Below are positions 42,047-49,792 of a stretch of DNA of 64,000 nucleotides, one piece after another; within the stretch, counting starts at the first letter, position 1, and each line of letters starts with the position of its first letter. Made by a program: the position numbers and the translations under genes. A model generated the notes under the pieces. The model saw only the letters and a program-made list of their open reading frames with translations, did no database searches and was not told the DNA's origin. The DNA lies in assembly GCA_016715965.1 (NCBI GenBank), contig JADJXG010000001.1, positions 1,555,501-1,619,500 on the forward strand, written 5' to 3'. The DNA is from Saprospiraceae bacterium (GTDB taxonomy: Bacteria > Bacteroidota > Bacteroidia > Chitinophagales > Saprospiraceae).

Positions 42047-43168
42047 TCATTGCTTTTGGTACCAGTTTTTTAACACCAATCCTGCCTTTTTGCCTTGTGG
42101 GGTATAATCTTTGTCCGGATATCCTTCATGACCCTGACCTTCTGGAAACCATTTCCATACAAAGCCCCCTCCCCAAAACTCCTGCTCCCAAAACTGAAGA
42201 AACAGAGCTTCATAGGCAAGTTCTTGTGCGGTCTGGTCCATTGGCAGTTGATCTATTTTTTGTTCCAGTTCCCAGGTTTTACCGGCAGCTCCGGGAACGC
42301 TGAGGTATCCAAACTCGGTAAAGATTATTTTTTTACCCAGTTTCTTGGAAAATGACTTCATGGATTCTAACCAAGGCTTCCAGGCTTTCATTAATACTTC
42401 TTTCTCAGGATGCACTTCCTCAGTCAGTGGAAAATAAGCGCTGATGCCTATATAGTCCAATCTATCCCAAAAAGGCGTCTCTTGATAATGATCCCAATTG
42501 GCTGAATAGATTAGTTTACCTGAATAGATCGATCGAATGTCCTGTATGAGTCCGAGCCAAAAGGGCAGTCGTTCCTTTACAGATGCGGAAAATTCTGTGC
42601 CCAGACAAAACATCTCTACCTTATATTCAGAGGAAAGGATGGCCATGTCGAGAATATATTTTTTATAATCTGCTTCCCAGGATTTCCATTCTGCCTCGCT
42701 TTGAAAACGCAGGGTTCCCGTCCAGGCTCCGGGAATATACACCTGTGGTTTGAGCATGACCTTTAATCCATTTTGATGGGCCAATTGGATGGTATGCCGG
42801 ACACCCTCACGGGTTTCACCCCACCATTGCCAGTCTGTCTGATTGTATTTCACCAATGCCTTGTTCTTTGGAGTAAATGCGTAAGGAATGACAGATACCC
42901 ATTCTATATGGTGTTCCAAAACCTCCCGAAAAGGATTTTCTTTGAAGGGAGACGGAGGTGCCACAAAATTGATGCCTTTGATTTTCTCAGAAGCTAATTT
43001 GCTGATTTTATCGGATTGTTTTGTTTGCATCAGACCGAGAAAAGTCAATGCATAGGGAAACAATAGGAGAATGCCCAAAACACCAATTCCCAAAAACCAT
43101 TTCAATTTTGATTTTTTTAAATTTGAAGGATGAAAATCTTTTGCAATGTGCATCGGTGCAAATATCAT
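42047..43168 (-). CDS. Membrane-anchored GH113-like glycosidase
   Basis: A 373-residue protein with an N-terminal membrane anchor (WFLGIGVLGILLLFPYALTFL, residues ~24-45) and a TIM-barrel domain. Two candidate catalytic glutamates sit in FCLGTEFSASV and IIFTEFGYLS, the acid/base and nucleophile pattern of GH113 and other clan A glycosidases. HIEWVSVIPYAF and GLKVMLKPQVYI are family-like strands. GH113 members include beta-mannanases, but Bacteroidota homologues are mostly uncharacterised. It is probably tethered on the periplasmic face. The start could also be the ATG at 43153. Confidence 0.75.
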   Translation of the reverse strand: MIFAPMHIAKDFHPSNLKKSKLKWFLGIGVLGILLLFPYALTFLGLMQTKQSDKISKLASEKIKGINFVAPPSPFKENPFREVLEHHIEWVSVIPYAFTPKNKALVKYNQTDWQWWGETREGVRHTIQLAHQNGLKVMLKPQVYIPGAWTGTLRFQSEAEWKSWEADYKKYILDMAILSSEYKVEMFCLGTEFSASVKERLPFWLGLIQDIRSIYSGKLIYSANWDHYQETPFWDRLDYIGISAYFPLTEEVHPEKEVLMKAWKPWLESMKSFSKKLGKKIIFTEFGYLSVPGAAGKTWELEQKIDQLPMDQTAQELAYEALFLQFWEQEFWGGGFVWKWFPEGQGHEGYPDKDYTPQGKKAGLVLKNWYQKQ

Positions 43169-43355
43169 GGATCACTGGAGGAATTTTTCAAGAATGTTGA
43201 ATCCAATGCGTCACTTTTATGTTTGTAATTTTCTCTTCGCCAGGATCGATTTACTCAAATGAAATGGATGGAATCATCTGCAGGAAACATTGGTAAAGAC
43301 CAGCAGATAGGTTTCAATCCATATAGTTTAAGTTCAGATTGGAAGAAGCATCCAT

Positions 43356-44528
43356 TTATTGAAAAAGAATTTTCTTCACCAATTTTTCTTGATCATTTTC
43401 TACCATCAAAAAAAACATTCCAGGTCCAAAATTCGATTTTTGAAGCCTTAGTGTGGAATGACTCCATGTGCCATTCGCCACTACCGTGCCGATTGAGTTG
43501 TATATTTTGTAATAGAGCGGTCCAGTAAAATTTTCAACAGAAATCGCCATTACCCCCGTAGATGGATTGGGTTGACAAATGATTTGAACATTGGATGGAC
43601 TTTGATCTTTGTTTTTTGTTTGGACCGATGGCGGATTATTAAACAGATTCCAGAAAATTCTGGGTGCATCCACGACATGGTTTATACCATTTGGATACTG
43701 GTGGTACAAATTTCTAATTAACGAAAAAACAAATGGAGCACATTTTTCACCAGGTCTGCATTCATTAAAAAGGTAGGTTTTGGTCAGAGCAGTTTCATTT
43801 TTTTGAAAGGATTCTGTAAGTCCCTGACTGGCCAATGTGCGGCGGATATACTGATTCAAATAGGCCAAAATAGAATCTTCTCCAAACGGCAGTTCTGTAT
43901 AAGATGGAACAATAAAGCGATCATCCAATGAACCAACGGCATAGTAGATGGGCACCCGGACAATGGGGTTGATCGAATCCAATTCGTGGTAAATTCCTCC
44001 AACACCTCCAACGGCTTTGAATACATCACCGGCTTCCATGGCAGTTTTGAAAATCATGACACAACCATTGGAAAATCCACTTCCAAAAACCCTGTTTTGG
44101 TCAATGGACAAAGTATCGGCCAGCAGCTCAATGATCCTTCTGAAAAAAAAGACATCGTCCACCAATTCAGCCGTATCTGAGGGACATAATTTCTCCAACA
44201 GTTCACCACATACAAATTTTGTATTGTTTTTAATCATGCTGTCTTCAACATAGCACCATCTGAGCGAAGATGGAAATACAGTAATAAAATTCTCCTCTTG
44301 TCCCAATTCCTTCCAGCCATGGGCATTGTAAAAGACATCTTTGTCTCCACTGGTCCCGTGCAACATCATTACTACGGGATAACCCTCAGATGGCGCTGGT
44401 TTTGTGGGAACAGAAACGATAAATTCCCTTCTCTCGCCCTCCAATTGAAGCGAGAGCTCAAATTTAATTTGAGATTGGGCGAAATAAAGGTAGCTGAACA
44501 AAACCAGGGAAAGTAGTAGTTTTTTCAT
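43356..44528 (-). CDS. Secreted esterase (PHB depolymerase/LpqC-like) with T9SS type A sorting domain
   Basis: A 390-residue exported hydrolase. The signal peptide ends FAQSQ near residue 20. The alpha/beta-hydrolase core has the oxyanion motif VVMMLHGTSGDKDVF (HG at 57-58), the nucleophile Ser153 in SGFSNGC, an Asp candidate in YAVGSLDDRF and a His candidate in GINHVVDAP. This arrangement fits the PHB-depolymerase/feruloyl-esterase-like family. A type A sorting domain occupies the last ~80 residues (CQPNPSTGVMAISVENF through LVKKILFQ), so the enzyme is secreted or attached to the surface. The substrate could be a polyester or an acetylated/feruloylated glycan. Confidence 0.85.
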   Translation of the reverse strand: MKKLLLSLVLFSYLYFAQSQIKFELSLQLEGERREFIVSVPTKPAPSEGYPVVMMLHGTSGDKDVFYNAHGWKELGQEENFITVFPSSLRWCYVEDSMIKNNTKFVCGELLEKLCPSDTAELVDDVFFFRRIIELLADTLSIDQNRVFGSGFSNGCVMIFKTAMEAGDVFKAVGGVGGIYHELDSINPIVRVPIYYAVGSLDDRFIVPSYTELPFGEDSILAYLNQYIRRTLASQGLTESFQKNETALTKTYLFNECRPGEKCAPFVFSLIRNLYHQYPNGINHVVDAPRIFWNLFNNPPSVQTKNKDQSPSNVQIICQPNPSTGVMAISVENFTGPLYYKIYNSIGTVVANGTWSHSTLRLQKSNFGPGMFFLMVENDQEKLVKKILFQ

Positions 44529-44544
44529 GGTTGCTTATTTTCAA

Positions 44545-44552
44545 CAAAAATA
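44545..44552 (-). promoter_or_regulatory. Candidate -7 box TATTTTTG
   Basis: TATTTTTG on the minus strand matches TAnnTTTG, 16 bp upstream of the esterase ATG. Confidence 0.5.
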
Positions 44553-44786
44553 AGGAAATACAATGGAATGATAATCCTGTATTATTATTAACCGCTGAAA
44601 TTCGAAACATTTGACCTTAATCGAGGAAATAGAGGTATGATCGGATGTCAAAAATTATTTGAAGGAATGAATACTCCTTAAATCTTCCTTTGCCATAAAG
44701 TCAAGCTACGGGCTCTTATTAACCAAGCATTGAAAACCGCTGAGCTGGGCAATTTTATAACAATATGGGCCTAATTCTTGGGCCTC

Positions 44787-45005
44787 TCAACCCTTTTGAC
44801 TGTAAGCAAGAATCCTTTCCAGGGTTTCGGCTTTTGCGTAAAAACTGACTTTTGGAAGCATTCTCTTGGCATCCCTCAAGATTTGCATTTCCTGACGGAT
44901 TTCCTGATTTCCGGCTGCGATCTCTTTAAGAATAAGATTTTCTTCCGCGTTGCATTCGGAATAGGCAAATCTGACCAAACTGTGAAGTGTAAAAGTATCT
45001 ACCAT
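44787..45005 (-). CDS. Small conserved helical protein
   Basis: A 72-residue soluble protein, all-helical and acidic, beginning MVDTFTLHSLVRFAYSECN and ending ETLERILAYSQKG. The pattern (an acidic N-terminal helix, then a polar helix, then an ILAYSQ-like end) recalls small proteins that are common in Bacteroidota genomes and resemble an anti-sigma-like N-terminal segment without the membrane part. No Cys/His zinc motif is present. Normal codon use and an ATG start support a real gene. The role is unknown. The gap between it and the esterase gene (44529-44786) holds no other gene. Confidence 0.55.
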   Translation of the reverse strand: MVDTFTLHSLVRFAYSECNAEENLILKEIAAGNQEIRQEMQILRDAKRMLPKVSFYAKAETLERILAYSQKG

Positions 45006-45070
45006 AGGCTGTGATATGTGGTTTGATAAATTAAACGCTCATATCAGGACATTATTGTTAGGTTTACTGG

Positions 45071-45499
45071 CTATTTCAACCGTTGCCATATCTGGGTTCT
45101 TCCCAAAAGAGATACGCCAATATAACCTCTCACTTTGAGCCGATCTGCTCCGTCTAAAGTGATCAGGCAACTATAAATTTTCCCATTTTTGGGATCGACG
45201 ATCTGACCCCCTTCCCAGCCATCGCCTGCGCTGATCATATTCCAGAGAATATCCATGCCGATCAGGGATTTGCCATTTTTTTCGCCGGGACAGTTGTTGC
45301 ACACTTTGGTGGTGGCTGCCGGCAAAAGGTCGGTGACCCTGCCAAACATTTTGCCTTCTTTCATGTAAAGCTCCACATGTGATTTGGGCTGTCCGGATTC
45401 ATCGATGGTTTTCCATTTGCCCAAAACCTGGTTATTTTGGGCTTCCGAATGGTAATACATGGTCAAAATAAAAAAAAGAACAAGCATCGAGTTTTTCAT
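45071..45499 (-). CDS. DUF2147 domain-containing exported protein
   Basis: A 142-residue protein with a signal peptide (MKNSMLVLFFILTMYYHSEAQ). The mature part is DUF2147: LGKWKTIDESGQPKSHVELY at the start, then CNNCPGEKNGKSLIGMDIL, and the end motif LKVRGYIGVSLLGRTQIWQR. The C-N-N-C pair is the family's conserved cysteines. The family is periplasmic with unknown function and is widespread in Proteobacteria and Bacteroidota. Neighbours do not suggest a role. Confidence 0.9.
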   Translation of the reverse strand: MKNSMLVLFFILTMYYHSEAQNNQVLGKWKTIDESGQPKSHVELYMKEGKMFGRVTDLLPAATTKVCNNCPGEKNGKSLIGMDILWNMISAGDGWEGGQIVDPKNGKIYSCLITLDGADRLKVRGYIGVSLLGRTQIWQRLK

Positions 45500-45553
45500 T
45501 GTTTTTCAATTTGTAATCAGAGTAACAAATGCAAAGAAATCAGGTTTACTCCA

Positions 45554-46297
45554 CTAAAAATCCAATTCTTTGGAAGGGTCCCAAAACAGCTTTTCAAAAT
45601 CTAACACCCTGTCATTGATTATATCGACCCCTTCTTGTTTTAGCAGGGCTTCCATTTCTCCCGGACCAAAAAAGTTCTTTCCGCTCAGGATGCCTTTTGA
45701 ATTGACGACTCTTTGAGCGGGTACTTCAGATCTTTTCCCTTTAAGTTGATTGAGCGCCCAGCCCACCATTCGGGCGGATCCCAGACCCAAATATGCGGCA
45801 ATCGCGCCATAGCTGCTCACCCTGCCGCTTGGAATGAGTTGGACAAGGTCGTATACCAATTGATAAAAGTGCTGTCCGGATCCATTTTTGGCATAATATT
45901 CTTCCAGTGCTTTGTCTTCGGCTGCCCGCATGCGCTTGATGTCGGATTTGGTTTTGTCCTTATAACCCAGAAGATGCAAAATACCATGAATGATAACCCT
46001 TAGAATTTCTCTCTCAAAAGGTTCGGACAACTCCAAGGCCTGATTCCTGACCTGATCCACACTGATGTAAAGTTCTCCGGAGAGAGGATTTTCACCCAGA
46101 GGAAAAGTAAGGATGTCGGTATGGTAATCGTGGTTTAAGAACTTTCGGTTGTAATCCAGAATAAATTCATTGTTGCAAAACACAATGCTGATCAATCCGC
46201 AAACCTGGCCGTGCTGATCCATGGTGTCCTTAATCCAGCTTTTGATTTTTTTATCAGACAGACCAATGGGATCGACGAGGTAATGCAATTCAACCAC
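45554..46297 (-). CDS. ybeY: YbeY endoribonuclease fused to an alkyltransferase-like domain
   Basis: A 247-residue fusion. Residues 1-135 are the YbeY rRNA-maturation RNase: NHDYHTDILTFPLG is the family signature, and the metal motif is HGILHLLGYKD (104-114), where Asp stands at the third ligand as in other Bacteroidota YbeY. Residues 144-245 are an Ada/MGMT-type alkyltransferase-like domain: IPSGRVSSYGAIAAYLGLGSAR and the active-site segment PAQRVVN (193-199). The methyl-accepting Cys of MGMT (PCHRVV) is replaced by Ala, and the flanking His by Gln. This is the hallmark of ATL proteins, which bind alkylated bases without repairing them directly. The linker is short (about 10 residues). GTG start; it is the only such fusion I know of by eye, though it may be common in this lineage. 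Confidence 0.85.
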   Translation of the reverse strand: MVELHYLVDPIGLSDKKIKSWIKDTMDQHGQVCGLISIVFCNNEFILDYNRKFLNHDYHTDILTFPLGENPLSGELYISVDQVRNQALELSEPFEREILRVIIHGILHLLGYKDKTKSDIKRMRAAEDKALEEYYAKNGSGQHFYQLVYDLVQLIPSGRVSSYGAIAAYLGLGSARMVGWALNQLKGKRSEVPAQRVVNSKGILSGKNFFGPGEMEALLKQEGVDIINDRVLDFEKLFWDPSKELDF

Positions 46298-46311
46298 GGA
46301 GCAATTTTGAG

Positions 46312-46319
46312 CAAAGGTA
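46312..46319 (-). promoter_or_regulatory. Candidate -7 box TACCTTTG
   Basis: TACCTTTG on the minus strand matches TAnnTTTG, 14 bp upstream of the YbeY-ATL GTG start, giving a very short predicted leader. Confidence 0.5.
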
Positions 46320-46481
46320 AATCATGGCTATGGAATCTTTGCGATTGAATCGCTTTAATGTACAGGAATGTGCTAAGGGTTAAATTATTCCTAAATCGAG
46401 CTTGCCAAAGTTAAAAAAAAATTAAAGACGGATCTGCTCAAAAACCTTCATATAGCTTTGGGATCAAATCAAAAAAAAAAT

Positions 46482-47018
46482 ATGAAACTGGTTCAGCTAT
46501 TGATCATTGTAGCGGGTCTTACTCTGATCTCCTGTAGTCCGCAACTTACTCCTCTCACTCAAAAAATCATCGACAAGAACCACTGGGGTCCGGATGAATT
46601 AACCCGAATGCAGTTTTACCTGTCAGATGACATCGTACTGAGAAGAGAGGTAAGTACCTCCAGGACCGCGATTAACAAGGGTAAAATTAAAAATGTCAAT
46701 GGTGCAAAAATTGAAGAAATCATTATAGAGAGAGGGACTCCCGGAGTGATGCTTTTCTCTCCCAAAGAGAATAGAATTGCTGTGAGTTTTGAATCCACAG
46801 ACAAAGAATCGTATCTAATGTTTGGGCCGAATCCCAAGTTTGACCAGAGGTATTTACTCTTGGGTAAGGAGTGGGACCGTCACAGCGGAATGGTCACATA
46901 CAACGGCCAGGAATACAGCACCTCGTCTCATTCTGCTTTCGCTGGTCTGCTGGTCAATCTAAAACAAAGCAATAGGGTCGAGAAAAAAACCCAGGTGGTG
47001 GGCGGCAGGAAGATTTAA
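46482..47018 (+). CDS. Putative lipoprotein
   Basis: From the ATG at 46482 the protein has 178 residues: MKLVQLLIIVAGLTLISC ends in a lipobox (LISC). A TTG at 46458 would add an unnatural MGSNQKKN segment. The mature domain begins SPQLTPLTQKIIDKNHWGPDELTRMQFYLS and is mixed alpha/beta; GTPGVMLFSPKENRIAVSFE looks like strand pairs. I do not recognise the family. The C-terminus is basic (KKTQVVGGRKI). It converges on the T9SS pseudogene. Confidence 0.65.
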   Translation: MKLVQLLIIVAGLTLISCSPQLTPLTQKIIDKNHWGPDELTRMQFYLSDDIVLRREVSTSRTAINKGKIKNVNGAKIEEIIIERGTPGVMLFSPKENRIAVSFESTDKESYLMFGPNPKFDQRYLLLGKEWDRHSGMVTYNGQEYSTSSHSAFAGLLVNLKQSNRVEKKTQVVGGRKI

Positions 47019-47068
47019 ACAAGTTGTTTAAATCAAGAGAATGAAGGAATTTTAAAAAATCAAAGTCC

Positions 47069-48223
47069 TTACTCTTTTACAAATTTAAATCCATGTCGGA
47101 TTTTATGGGATTGAAGACTTCCCAAATAAATTCCGGAAGTTAATCTGTCTACGGCAATAGGAAATTCCAATTCTTCTTTTTAGATCTTTCCTGTTTTTAT
47201 CTGTTGCCACGTAATATCGCTTAATATATACTACACTTCAGGTTTGCTGACTTTCTGATCAAATTTAATGGTTAAAGTATTTTGTTGCTCATCCAGTGAA
47301 TAACTAAAAACTTCTTTGTTTTTATGCTCTTCCAAATCCGAGATCATTCTTATATTGTAAACATAAACCGAATCGGCATCCGTGCAACCCAGAAATGGAC
47401 AACCCAAAGAGTCCAGGCCTATTAAATAAGTATCATTATCCAGTTGCTGCCATTGATCATAGGTATAGTAGTCTCCACTCACCACAATATTTATATTGGG
47501 AAGTTGGAGTGCATCAAAAAAATACAAGCCATCTGCATTAAATTTTTTGGGTAGATAAAATCGTCTGCACCAGTTTACATTGCCTGATCCATCAAATGAA
47601 ATCAGACCTGAACCATCCACATATTGTTCTGAACCAGGATATGCGTATTCATACCATTCAAATAATCCCAGGAATTTATTTTCTTCTATTTTTTAAATTT
47701 TTGAATAGCTAGACTGAATACTAAACTTTGGAGTTTTAATAAAATCAACATTTCCTATTGTGGCCAATCCAAAAACTACAATTTCAGTATATGCGCCTAC
47801 TCTGCAAATCAACCAAATTGTTTTGCCTGATTGATCAAATGAACCTGTCAAGTATTGTAAAATGGAGTTCCCTGCACTTTTAGAATCCAGCGAATCTCTT
47901 AACATTTTATCCGCATCAATACGGTACTCACTGATGATCTTACCCCAAGAATCCACAAGTGTGGCATAAGAATATTTTTTGCGATTAGAAATAACTGGCC
48001 AGGTGACTGTCTCACCCATCTCGGCGCAGATTTCAGCCCGTCCCTTTTCATTGACCGTAAAATATATCGAGTACGGAGTCTTGGTTTTAGGATAATCCGG
48101 GTGTGTATTGAGCTGGGTGCGCCAGATTACATTGGCCAAATTAACCAGTTTAAATAATATGTTTCCAGTCCAAATTTCAATTTTATTATTACATTTTGAT
48201 GCAACAATATAAATCCTGCACAA
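47069..48223 (-). pseudogene. Decayed T9SS type A protein with three in-frame stops
   Basis: One reading frame runs 48223 to 47069 but is interrupted by TAA (47693-47695), TAG (47231-47233) and TAA (47180-47182). It closes at TAA 47069-47071. All four stops are in the same phase, so there is no frameshift in the preserved part. The pieces read naturally into each other: ...IKFDQKVSKPEV, then YILSDITWQQIKTGKI, then KEELEFPIAVDRLTSGIYLG and KFVKE. Together they form a worn type A sorting domain (NTLTIKF ... LTSGIYLGSLQ); the usual PNP motif is lost. The N-terminus is gone: no signal peptide or ATG, only TTG at 48223. Upstream in the same phase lies the stop codon of the flippase gene, so the 5' part is deleted. 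The middle keeps sequence such as GDYYTYDQWQQLDNDTYLIG. Confidence 0.8.
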
Positions 48224-48229
48224 GGATTC

Positions 48230-49696
48230 CTACCTCTTTGAACCTAACAATTTCCCCAATTTAATAAGATCGGCTAATAAGATCAATTTTGAAAAATAAA
48301 GAGCCATTATAAAACCTGCAAGAATCATGGATAGTTGCAAAACTAAAGTCACTGCAAGAATCTTACTCACAATAAAACCAAAGACACAAATCAACATAAA
48401 GACTAGAATGGAATAAAAAAAGGAGATGTTCTTTTCAGACCCTATTTCTAATTTGTAAAACTGAACAAACATCAACACCGTCTGTCCAATTAAAAATACA
48501 AAAGCAGATGCAAGCACATGATACAATGGAATAAACACAAGGCTTAATACTGCAGAAAGCAAAAAACCCAAAGCATAGAGTTTCCACAATTGATGTTCTC
48601 TATGAGTAGCCTGAAAGTAAGCTCCAAAAATAAAATTAATGCTCGCCGGGATAAAAGCCCACATCAGGATTTCCAAAACCAGATCCCACTCTGTGTCGGA
48701 TCCCGGATACAAGGTCCGATTGATGTCTGCTGAAAAAACCCCAACTACCAGTGACAGCACCATGGCCATCACAAGCAATACCGAGATGGAAGTTTTGAGT
48801 AGCTCTTCATTTTTTATAGGATCGGAATTCCCTCTTGAAAACATCGACAACAATAAAGTGCCAAAGGCCAGTGAGATCATGGAGGCAGCCTCGTACAATC
48901 TCATCGCTGAAGCGTATTGCCCGGAACGGAAAGCACCATCTTCGAGCAGTTTGACCAACCAGATATTGTCCATGCGCGTCCAGGCTGCATACGTAAGATA
49001 AATCAGGGCAAAGGGTAGTCCCATTTTAAGATAGGACAGGCTTTTGTTGAAGGATATTTTCGCAGGCCTGAAATGGAATTTTTTCAACATTAGAAATCCA
49101 ACACATACTCCCAGCACCAAAACCAAACTGATGCTCTGCATATTGACAAACCATGAAATGCTGACTTTTTTGATGAGCACATCAGAATAAATAAACCAGC
49201 CGCAGCTCAGAATCAAAATCAAACGATCCAAAATTGAAATCAAACTATCCGTCCTGTAATACCCAAGTCCCGAGATCTGTCCCCTCAAAAACAAAATGCC
49301 GCTGATTAAAATCTGATTGATACAAAGCCGTAGGAATAATTCCAAATTGAGATTGCCGCCAAACCAAAGCAGCCCAAACCCTAAACTGACGATCAGATAA
49401 TACACACTCAGTTGCAATCGGATCGAGATGAGCTCTCCATAGTTTTCTTTAACACGCGCTGTCTGCTGCCCAATGGCGCGGTTGGTCCATGCCTGCAATC
49501 CAAAATCATTGATAAACTGGAGTATTAAAGTAAAATTGAACAGGGCTATGTATTGACCAAAATCCTCAGTACCTACCAACACCTGTACCTTCCGGTCGAT
49601 CCCAAATAAATAAAGTGGTTTGACCAATACATTGACCAGAATCAGTAAAATGATATTGACTACAAACTCTTTTTTCAATCCACCGGTTTGATTCAA
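48230..49696 (-). CDS. Polysaccharide flippase (Wzx/MATE-like, oligosaccharide flippase family)
   Basis: A 488-residue integral membrane protein with about 12-14 helices. It begins FVVNIILLILVNVLVKPLYL and has GTEDFGQYIALFNFTLILQFINDFGLQAWTNRAIG, the N-terminal pattern of Wzx-type flippases. The C-terminal half has LFSRGNSDPIKNEELLKTS and long hydrophobic segments to the end. It would move lipid-linked oligosaccharides across the inner membrane. The start is TTG at 49696. No glycosyltransferase genes are adjacent, so its pathway is elsewhere. Downstream, in the same phase as its stop codon, lies a decayed T9SS gene. Confidence 0.85.
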   Translation of the reverse strand: MNQTGGLKKEFVVNIILLILVNVLVKPLYLFGIDRKVQVLVGTEDFGQYIALFNFTLILQFINDFGLQAWTNRAIGQQTARVKENYGELISIRLQLSVYYLIVSLGFGLLWFGGNLNLELFLRLCINQILISGILFLRGQISGLGYYRTDSLISILDRLILILSCGWFIYSDVLIKKVSISWFVNMQSISLVLVLGVCVGFLMLKKFHFRPAKISFNKSLSYLKMGLPFALIYLTYAAWTRMDNIWLVKLLEDGAFRSGQYASAMRLYEAASMISLAFGTLLLSMFSRGNSDPIKNEELLKTSISVLLVMAMVLSLVVGVFSADINRTLYPGSDTEWDLVLEILMWAFIPASINFIFGAYFQATHREHQLWKLYALGFLLSAVLSLVFIPLYHVLASAFVFLIGQTVLMFVQFYKLEIGSEKNISFFYSILVFMLICVFGFIVSKILAVTLVLQLSMILAGFIMALYFSKLILLADLIKLGKLLGSKR

Positions 49697-49792
49697 AAAG
49701 GCGAAAATACCAATTAATCAGGCTCAGCAGTACTTAATACGACTCTTATACTTATTTTAGCCTCTCATTTATCAAACAGAAAGACTCAGCCC

